From Amoebophrya sp. AT5.2 (Eukaryota > Sar > Dinophyceae > Syndiniales > Amoebophryaceae): 17,448 nt of DNA. A program made the translations under genes and the position numbers. Under the pieces are notes generated by a model, which ran no database searches, was not told the DNA's origin, and saw only the letters and a list, made by a program, of their open reading frames with translations. This document shows positions 10,987 to 17,448 of the stretch, in pieces (within the stretch, counting starts at the first letter, position 1; the number at the start of each line of letters is the position of its first letter). The stretch lies in NCBI GenBank assembly GCA_005223375.1, contig RXOD01004887.1:1-17448 (forward strand), given 5' to 3'.

Positions 10987-11926
10987 GGCACATTCATATT
11001 TATATATTAAGGGCTGGGACGTAAAAACAAACTGCAGAGGCTTACGGCGTTCTCCCACCCGTACGACGGGAATACAGATCAAGTATTTTTAAAGCTAAAT
11101 CATCTGGCTCATGCCACTCGTCAGCATTCGTCGCTTGCGTCTTAGATCTTCGGTCCAGGTGGTAAACTCAAGTGCGCACCTTAGCTGTAGACTCAAGGGG
11201 AGGTTACGGTTAGCACCGAACCACAGAGTCGCCATATATATAAAATCTAGTGAACGAACTTCGAAGAGCCTATCGAGCGAAGAATAGGTGCAGGATGATC
11301 CTTTAACCCTGATCTGTAGAGACTGACAGAGAGAGCTTGTTTGACCCGAGTCTGCAGCAGCTTCCTTCAGTGACCAGCAGTAAAAGCATGCAGGAAGATG
11401 CAGCAGCTGGTACAGGCACTGGTGAAGTTTTTTGCTTGCAGCCAGCTCCTGCAGCTGGTGTTTCCATTCGAGAAACTCATTCCCTCATTTAGCGGAGTTG
11501 GAGAGCATTGAATATCGACGAGCTTGTGCTTGAGCATGCAAATTAATAGTCAGCGCTCGTAGTTCTAGTTCCCCTTCCCTGTCAACTATATTTTTGTCGC
11601 TTTCATCGCGTCGAAACGCCATTTCTTTTCGTCTGGTTGTCATCGCTCCTGTTCCTGGAGCGCCGGAAACCGCTGTGTGAAACTGAAACCCAAAATCCGT
11701 TATAAAAATGGCATCAAGTAGAAGTAGTAGCTTCGTTAGATTCGATTGGGAAGATAGCATAGACTGTTTGCGCGCGCACCCAACACCGGTGAGAAGTTCT
11801 ACCCTGTGTTACTTCCGCGACCACGCAAGAACATCACATCCGACGCCACCTCAGCCTCTACTTTTTGTATGAAGATCGTTTCTACCTCTCTAACTCGTCT
11901 GGCTCTGCGGTGGAACAAGGATAAAG
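10987..11926. other. Intergenic region, no supported gene
   Basis: About 940 bases of lower GC than the genes, with an AT-rich TATATATTAA stretch just after the preceding stop and TATATATAAAA near 11235. Near 11345-11465 the motif GCAGCTGGT and variants recur, and a short frame at 11398-11511 reads MQQLVQALVKFFACSQLLQL. It has no start context or homology I can name. The minus-strand frame at 11485-11760 also lacks support. Confidence 0.5.
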
Positions 11927-13349
11927 ATGCGCGCCAGTGCTTCAGAAGCAGCGCTCGCGAAGCCCAGCTTCGTGTCGGGTGCACTCTCCGAGCAGCTTAC
12001 CAACCAGCGGCTCAACCTGAAACTACAGCCCCAGCACGAGGCTGACGGCCGGTTCCGCGTCGTGACCTACGTGCATGACAAAAACGGCGGCTCCTTCTCG
12101 TCGGGTAGCTCCTCGGCGGACTTACTCAGCGGCGGGGGTCTCTCACGGCGGAAGAAACCACTGGGAATGGGTTTAAACCCCGACTATGTCGAGGAGTTTG
12201 TGAGCGGTTGCGACGTTGACAAGAACTGTCGCGAGGTGCAAGCGGGCATCTTCTGGCGAAACGGCGACGCGGACTTCTTCGAGGAACTGGCGCAGTTGGG
12301 CCTGAAAAGCGGAAACAAACGACCGGGTGCGGGGAAGAAAAACAGTACCGAAAACAACGTCTTCGTGCACGCGGATCTTTTCCAGAAGGGCGATTACAAG
12401 AGCAGCAAAACCGAGTACCCTTCGGCTAGAGGAAGGGGGAAGTCGGGCGCAACAAAAGCGCGTAGTCGTCCGGGATCGGCTACCTCGCGAGGACAGCTCG
12501 TCCACACGAAGGAGCCGACCGCTGCAAACGGCAAAGCGATGCAGAGGCAGAAGTTTATCAATGGTACCGTGCCGTGGGATTTCGAGGCGCGAATCGATGA
12601 CGTCACGATATACCCCCTGCCCGCAAGGAACGAGCAAGAGGACGGCGAAGACAACGAAAAACAAGCGGCCTCGCCCGCTGGGAGGCGATGTCGGAAAGCG
12701 GCAACCCGAAGCCGGCCACAGACGGCGCCGCTCCGGCGCCAGGAACCTTCTCCAGTCGCCCCTCGCACTGATGGTCCATCCGACCCTGCGTTTACGCACC
12801 AGCCCGCCGCAGCGGAATCCAGAGGGGGGTCGCGTACTTACTTTACTTTGTACAGTGTCGTGCTCGTACTCTTGTTGCTAGACCTCGACCTGGAGGAGCT
12901 GGAGACGATGATGATCTATCGAGGTCATTGTTGAGAACAAATTGAACCGGAAGGCTTATCTCTACTATCTCTCACGACGAGCTCGAGCACGAAATTCAGA
13001 TTCCAAATCTTGATCAGCTTGGCGCAATGCGGATGCGCGTATCCGCGACGAGGTGAAATCTGCTTCGCGGTATGCCAGCTTCCTGGCCAACTGCGGTGGT
13101 GGTGGGCAACATGGTGGAACAAGTATGAGAGCAGCTGCAGGAGCACCTGGTGCATCCGGAGCGACCGCGACCACGGCGAGACAAAGGCTAAAGATAGACT
13201 CGGCCACTCCAGGTACTAGTGGTTTGTTGATGGGGTCGAGCCGAATCTACAACGAGACGAGCGTGTATCGGAGTCGCCGGCGCTTCAATATCGCCAGTCG
13301 GATACACGAGAACCGACAGCACGAAAACGCGGTCACAATACCAACCTGA
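11927..13349 (+). CDS. Hypothetical protein, two exons, 412 residues
   Basis: Exon 1 is 11927-12833 and exon 2 is 13018-13349, joined in phase 1 (C + CT, a Pro codon). The start is the ATG at 11927; an in-frame TAA lies shortly upstream. The N-terminal half has a helical segment with two Cys (residues about 86-101, PDYVEEFVSGCDVDKNC) followed by QAGIFWRNGDADFFEELAQLGL. A basic disordered linker follows, then FINGTVPWDFEARIDDVTIY near 210-229, then an RSRPQTAPLRRQ basic stretch. Exon 2 contributes WRNADARIRDEVKSASRYAS, a Gly/Ala-rich linker and an Arg/Asn-rich end with SRIYNETSVYRSRRRF. No signal peptide or membrane helix remains once the intron is removed. I do not recognise the family. Confidence 0.65.
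12834..13017 (+). other. Intron of the hypothetical gene (GT-AG, 184 bp)
   Basis: The donor GTACTT follows GGTCGC and the acceptor is CTTGATCAG. Both sides are in phase 1. Removing it replaces an implausible hydrophobic tail (VVLVLLLLDLDLEELE) with a 109-codon frame of protein-like composition ending at 13349. The donor resembles those of the EHD introns. Confidence 0.65.
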
Positions 13350-14529
13350 AGTACCACTTGTTCGACGAGATTGCGCGTGCTATTTTTCCCGAAGGAACAA
13401 CCACATCATGAGCTCTTGCTCGTGCTCTGTATCCGTCTAGAGCTTGCTCTTACCGCCCATACGGTACCCCTACTGTCTTGTTTGTACGCTGATAACCTCC
13501 ACGTCCACTTGACTGACTTCGTTACATCGTCGTCCAGGTTTACAATTACAACAACACTTCTCCTTTATACGCCTCTTGACCCGAGCAGACTATAGTTTAA
13601 CAAACATGTGTAACAAACCCGAGTAAACTATAGTTAACAAACCCGGACGTCGCCAGCACGGGAAAGATGTTCGGCAGTCGCAGTGTACAATGAAGTATAG
13701 GTTTTCTGGCGCCGTTGATGTGCGCCAACATCGTTTTGGCTTTCAACATCCCCACGTTGGTTTTGGGATCAGAAACATTCATATGCTGGACTTCATTTTG
13801 TTTTCTGCGAGGAGGGCGAGGCGGCCATCCGCATTTTAGCATGAAACAAAAACTTGATTGTGGTCCACGTGAGCTGCAGAAAGCAAACACCCTTTCATCT
13901 CTTCGCGCCCCGGCGTGGTGGTCGTCCCGACAAGTATTGTTTGGAGTAAAAGAACAACGACATCGACTATCCTGGCGGTGTCTGGCGGTGTCTACAACTT
14001 TGTCGTGGTCTCTTGATGGTTGTGTAGTTGTCTCAACTCACCGTGTCGTTCCAACATCTCGGATGCGTGTGATGCCTTTTTATCGATTCGTGAGCTTGTT
14101 CGAGTTTGGCTGCAGATCAAGCGGTATCGCATTGCTCAGCTTTTGTTCAGCTCAGGAACAGGATCCTCGTGGTCGTGGTCGTGGACTTTCAGATGAAGAT
14201 GAACATCTACATGTTTCTAAGTGTAGTTCGCGTAGTACCTACTTAGCCGATCGCTATCGCAGCCAGTTCAGTTTAGCTGGTAGCGCATTTTCAGAATCAA
14301 ATAAGTTCTTGCAGATATATTAAACGAAAAACACACTCCCACTAATGGTAGGGGTAGGCTCGCTCGTGGAACGACGAACGATTACGACCCTAGCCTTCTG
14401 CAGCCAGCTGCCTCCGGTGCCTGTGGCTTTGTTCAAAGTATCCTTCTCGATTATCGCATCGCCAACGGAGGAGCGAGCGGAGAAATATTAAAACTTTCCG
14501 AAAGTAAAGTCGTGGAAACAAAGAACAAG
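13350..14529. other. Intergenic region, no supported gene
   Basis: About 1.2 kb upstream of the EHD gene. It holds a 38-bp tandem repeat (13579-13645) and a 10-bp tandem duplication (CTGGCGGTGT twice, 13972-13991). The longest frame (13715-14323) starts at TTG/ATG, has no recognisable domain and reads as Ser/Cys/Phe-rich translated non-coding DNA. The last 190 bases should carry the EHD promoter and leader, but I cannot identify a motif. Confidence 0.5.
13579..13645. repeat. 38-bp imperfect tandem repeat, about 1.7 copies
   Basis: ACCCGAGCAGACTATAGTTT at 13579 recurs as ACCCGAGTAAACTATAGTTA at 13617. TAACAAAC occurs three times (13598, 13611, 13635). The unit centres on the near-palindrome AACTATAGTT. 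It lies 230 bases after the stop of the upstream gene. Function unknown. Confidence 0.8.
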
Positions 14530-17448
14530 ATGTTGAAGTGGATGTTCAGCGGCGGCTCTTCTTCGCAGGGCTCTGACGCGTACAAGGAGCTGTACAACAC
14601 CGTGACTGAGGGCATCCAGTCCTGCTACAAGGAGAAGATGCTGCCGCTGGAGTCCGCCACGCTGTTTCACCAGTGCTATGCGCCCAAGCTCACCGACGCC
14701 GACTTCGCCGCCAAGCCCATGGTACTGCTGATGGGACAGTACTCAACGGGGAAGTCGAGCTTCATCCGCCACCTTCTGGAGCGCGACTACCCGGGATATG
14801 GTGCGGGGAACAGTTGCTAAGTAGTGCCTAAGTGGTTGTGGTAGGTGAGTTATTTTCCTCTCCAATTCATCATCTAATTTAGGGGGAGGGTCTTCGCAGT
14901 CGGCATTCCATTTTGGTGGTCCGTCTCCGTCCTAAGAAGACGTAGACGACCTGCAGTTGTACTAGAAGCAGGCGCGCAGTCGGCAGGCCTCCTGGCACCC
15001 TTGCACCACTCCACAGCTAACAGCAAAGCGCACTTTTCATCATGACTTTGGTGTTGGTTCTCCTCCCACCTCGCAATGGCCCTGCCGCCTCAGAAGTCCG
15101 CACGACTTACCATCTGGCCTCGCTCCATACCGGGCTGCGGATCGGGCCCGAGCCGACGACCGATAAGTTTGTGACCGTGATGCACGGCAAGGCGGACCGG
15201 GTGATCCCCGGGAACGCCGTGGCCGTGGACAATTCGCTCCCCTTCACGCAGTTGGCAAACTTTGGGAACAACTTTCTTCAACGATTAGAGTGCGTGCAGC
15301 TCTGCAACCCGATTCTGGAGGGCATCACTTTCATCGACACGCCAGGGGTACTGTCCGGGGAGAAACAGAGACTGCAGCGGGGGTACGATTTCGAGGGGGT
15401 GATAAAGTGGTTCGCGGACCGCGCAGACATGGTCATCCTGCTCTTCGACGCACACAAACTAGACATCTCCGACGAGTTCAAGCGCTGCATACACCAGCTG
15501 AAGGGGAACGACACAAAAATTAAAATCGTTTTGAACAAAGCGGATCGGGTACAAGATTTGCTACTTCTGCTACATAGGAACTACAACTTCTGAAAGAGAA
15601 ACAAAGAAGATTTTTAGTAAGGTTGTAGAAGTACTCCTACTCGAAGTGGTTAGATCATCGACGCTGTAATTTACATCATTGTCCAGATTTCCACCCAGCA
15701 GCTGATGCGTGTGTACGGCGCTTTGATGTGGTCTCTCGGGAAGGTGATTCACACGCCGGAGGTGGCTCGCGTCTACCTCGGGTCTTTCTGGGACCAGCCG
15801 CTCGAAAACGACGAGCAGCGCAAGCTGTTCGAGGCCGAGGAAAACGACCTGTACACAGCGATCAGCTCGCTGCCCCGCAACTCCGCGACCCGGCAGCTGA
15901 ACGACTTGATCAAGCGCGCCCGGCTCCTGCGCGTGCACGCGTTTCTGATGGACTTCTTCAAGAAGGAGATGCCCACCTTCTCGCTCTTCGGGGGGAGGTC
16001 CTCCAAGCAAAAGGAACTGATAATGAACCTGGGAGTCACGTGCCAAACGCTGTCGAAGAAGGAAGCGCTACCCCTAGGCGACTTCCCGAACGTCCAGGCG
16101 CTGCAGAAACGACTCCTGGCGCTGGACTTCTCGAAACTGCCAATCATAGAAGCTAAACAAATCGCGGTACCGACGGCACCTATACATTCGATTCTCATCA
16201 TGATCTAGATTGATTTGAAGATTCATTCTCAAGTGCTGCGCTACCTGTAGCTGTACTTCTACCTAAAACCCCCACGGCCTGCAGAAGATGTTGGAGAGGG
16301 CCTCCAGAAGCTGCTGAAGCTGATTCCGTCGGAGACATGCTCCATGGGTCGTGTGTTGCGTGTGCATGTGCTCGTGTGCAGGCTTGCTCAACGCTAGGCG
16401 GCAGTGAATATGGCGGGCGCCAGAAGTGCGGGACTACCATAGCCCTAGGTGGATTAGGGCTCGTCGCAACCACCTGTGGCCCGTAGCAGGCGGGAAGAGC
16501 GGCGAAAAGGCTGGGCGAGGCTGTAGCAGCAGCAGTGGCTGCAGCCTACACGCTCGCGCTCCCTACACGGCCGGTTTTCGGCTGCAATAGGCTACACCAT
16601 GTACACCATACACCATCGAAAAACGAGGGCCATCGTCGACATTAGCGCTCAGTGTATCTAAAATGAAAACCTCCAGGGCCTCCAGAAGATGTTGGAGAGG
16701 GACGTGCAGAAGCTGCTGAAGCTGATTCCGTCGGAGACTTTGCTGACGCAGCCCAACGCGAAGCTGCCGTTTCAATCACCGAACCCCTCTCCGTTCGCAG
16801 TGACGAAAGAAGGCGGCGTCACAGAGGCCACCTACTTGACACAACAGTACCTCGCCACGCCGCCAGACACGAGTACTTGTTCCGGTTTCCTCGGCTGTCG
16901 ATTTGTGTACGTAGTACTATCGATCCAGTCGACTACAACACTCTTTCATGATTGAACATCGATTGGAGGACGAGGAGCGTGCATCAATCTGCAATATGAA
17001 AGAGACTTTAGCGTTTCTCGGTTCCTTGCGGAGGTTCTTTATCTGGTTGCTTCATCCTCTTCTATGACAAAAATTCAATCTCGTCGATTTATGTCAGCGC
17101 CATATGATCCATATCCATTTTCTCTCCTCGCAGGAAAATACGAGCGGGAGTTCAGCGAGCTGCGACCGGACGAGGAGGGAAAGATCAGCGGGCTCGCGGC
17201 AAAACAACGGATGGAGCAGTCCAAGCTACAGTCCGGGATGCTGCACAAGATTTGGGACTTGGCGGACAGCGACCGCGACGGCATTACATCTCAAAAAAAT
17301 GCATTGTTAGACGCATCTTTTAAAAAACGGCCGCCCCCTTTTTTGGCCCGTTTTGGGCGTTTTTTGGCGTTGTCACAACGACGTGCTGCCGCCAGAACCG
17401 CAGAGGTTGCCACCCTGACGAGGGTGCTGTCGTAGGAACAAAAGTAGC
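14530..17448 (+). CDS. EHD-family membrane-remodelling ATPase (3' partial)
   Basis: Exons: 14530-14793, 15132-15548, 15687-16166, 16677-16872 (or -16884) and 17134 to about 17285. The start is the ATG at 14530 (MLKWMFSGG). The product follows EHD1-4 end to end: helical N-terminus, P-loop GQYSTGKSS at residues 69-77, switch I PEPTTDKF near 95-102, DTPG at 157-160, NKAD at 223-226, and the STQQLMRVYGALMWSLGK and SLPRN..LNDLIKRARL helices. A linker leads to a C-terminal EH domain (KISG to LHKIWDLADSDRDG) with the calcium-loop aspartates near 497-501. In this family dynamin-like ATPases oligomerise on membranes, and the EH domain binds NPF-type motifs in endocytic recycling. About 500 residues are visible; the rest of the EH domain lies beyond the window. 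Intron 1 is non-canonical and intron 3 contains a broken exon copy. Confidence 0.95.
14797..14827 (+). repeat. Left terminal inverted repeat of EHD intron 1
   Basis: This begins TATGGTGCGGGG and ends TAAGTAGTGC. About 24 of 30 aligned positions match the reverse complement of 15100-15129, with one extra base here. It starts within three bases of the intron boundary predicted from protein conservation. Confidence 0.75.
15100..15129 (-). repeat. Right terminal inverted repeat of EHD intron 1
   Basis: Read on the minus strand it begins TATGGAGCGAGG and ends TAAGTCGTGC, mirroring the left repeat. It ends two bases before the predicted exon 2 start. CCGGG lies beside both repeats, like a short target duplication. 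Confidence 0.75.
15549..15686 (+). other. EHD intron 2 (GT-AG, 138 bp)
   Basis: The donor GTACAAG follows GATCGG and the acceptor is TTGTCCAG. Removal gives NKADR-ISTQQLMRVYG, which matches the family without gap. CAAGATTT and CCAGATTT sit near the two ends as a short direct repeat. Confidence 0.85.
16167..16676 (+). other. EHD intron 3 (GT-AG, 510 bp) containing a decayed exon copy
   Basis: The donor GTACCG follows ATCGCG and the acceptor is AACCTCCAG, phase 0 on both sides. The join reads EAKQI-AGLQKMLERDVQKLL, the length expected for the helix after the DFSKL motif in EHD proteins. It also holds TACACCAT repeats near 16592-16615 and a small GC-rich hairpin around 16519-16546. Confidence 0.8.
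16276..16336 (+). pseudogene. Frameshifted duplicate of the start of EHD exon 4
   Basis: It matches 16677-16738: 25 bases with one mismatch (GGCCTGCAGAAGATG...), a 10-versus-11-base divergent stretch, then 26 identical bases ending CGGAGAC. The missing base shifts the frame; if read from its start it ends at TGA after LERASRSC. It is therefore a broken exon copy about 400 bases upstream of the working one. Confidence 0.85.
16873..17133 (+). other. EHD intron 4 (GT-AG, 261 or 249 bp)
   Basis: The acceptor is CTCCTCGCAG before GAAAATACGAGCGG (KYERE, start of the EH domain), phase 1. Two phase-1 donors fit: GTACTT at 16873, preferred because the same hexamer is used at 12834, and GTTTCC at 16885. 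The linker here is not conserved, so protein similarity does not decide between them. Confidence 0.6.
17286..17448 (+). other. Probable start of EHD intron 5, hairpin-rich, donor unclear
   Basis: EH-domain similarity ends after DSDRDG-I at about 17285; a family member would continue with an acidic E-E-F segment. There is no GT nearby. The sequence holds two adjacent hairpins: AAAAAATGC near 17294-17302 with GCATCTTTT at 17313-17321, and AAAACGGCC near 17324 with GGCCCGTTTT at 17345. The frame continues open to 17435 but with no EH features. Confidence 0.5.

Larger units (their letters stand above)
14794..15131 (+). other. EHD intron 1, non-canonical, bounded by terminal inverted repeats (338 bp)
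   Basis: Family conservation requires DYP-G-L-R-IGPEPTTD, so TACCCG must join GGGCTGCGGATC. Removing exactly 338 bases does this; runs of G allow three equivalent cut positions (14794, 14795 or 14796). None gives GT-AG ends. The ends match as inverted repeats. A GT-AG alternative (donor after 14800, acceptor CCTCAG ending at 15092) is also in frame but inserts about 15 unconserved residues between the P-loop region and switch I. Confidence 0.65.

Noticed and set aside
12173..12799. 208-codon minus-strand frame opposite the hypothetical gene
   Set aside because: It is the shadow of exon 1; the plus strand has a compatible intron and second exon.
13972..13991. Short tandem repeats here, at 8305-8329 (GACTCAGT) and near 16592-16615 (TACACCAT) as possible CRISPR or regulatory arrays
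   Set aside because: They have only two or three short units without spacers, so they are simple slippage repeats.
13715..14323. 202-codon open frame upstream of the EHD gene
   Set aside because: No domain, no signal of codon bias and no compatible splice partner. A minus-strand frame overlaps part of it equally well.
15553..15684. Non-canonical EHD intron 2 flanked by an AGATTT direct repeat
   Set aside because: A GT-AG intron at 15549-15686 gives the exact family length (NKADRISTQQLM), so no unusual splicing is needed.
16815..17133. GC-AG version of EHD intron 4 starting after GAAG
   Set aside because: GT donors in the right phase exist downstream and the linker is unconserved, so the GC donor is unnecessary.

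Overview
The window reads as nuclear DNA of a GC-rich protist. There is no bacterial operon structure, and three of the four genes supported here have spliceosomal introns. All four genes lie on the + strand. The single-strand gene order, long low-complexity proteins and one intron bounded by terminal inverted repeats resemble dinoflagellate-lineage alveolates, particularly parasitic Syndiniales such as Amoebophrya, where non-canonical inverted-repeat introns are known. The taxonomic placement is inference; a protist identity with spliced genes is well supported.

Layout. (1) 1-7105: 3' part of a gene for a giant, mostly disordered Ser/Glu/Arg-rich protein of at least about 2,240 residues. It has two EF-hand-like helical stretches near residues 1540-1745 and a C-terminal coiled coil completed by a second exon across a GT-AG intron. 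(2) 7106-8376: non-coding, ending in a decayed tandem copy of the 5' end of the next gene. (3) 8377-10986: an intronless 869-codon single-pass membrane protein with two Cys-rich ectodomain modules and a long basic tail. (4) 10987-11926: non-coding. (5) 11927-13349: a two-exon gene for a 412-residue protein that I do not recognise. (6) 13350-14529: non-coding with a 38-bp tandem repeat. (7) 14530 to the window end: a clear EHD-family (Eps15-homology-domain) membrane-remodelling ATPase gene in at least five exons, cut off inside its EH domain.

The most interesting structure is in the EHD gene. Intron 1 keeps the conserved reading frame only if it is removed without GT-AG ends, and its boundaries coincide with imperfect terminal inverted repeats of about 31 bp. 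Intron 3 carries a frameshifted second copy of the exon that follows it. The last visible exon runs, without a GT, into a hairpin-rich A/T tract. Four firmly placed introns in the window use GTAC/GTAT-type donors and YCAG acceptors. I see no functional link between the four genes beyond shared orientation. The EHD protein should act in endocytic membrane traffic and the Cys-rich protein at a membrane surface.
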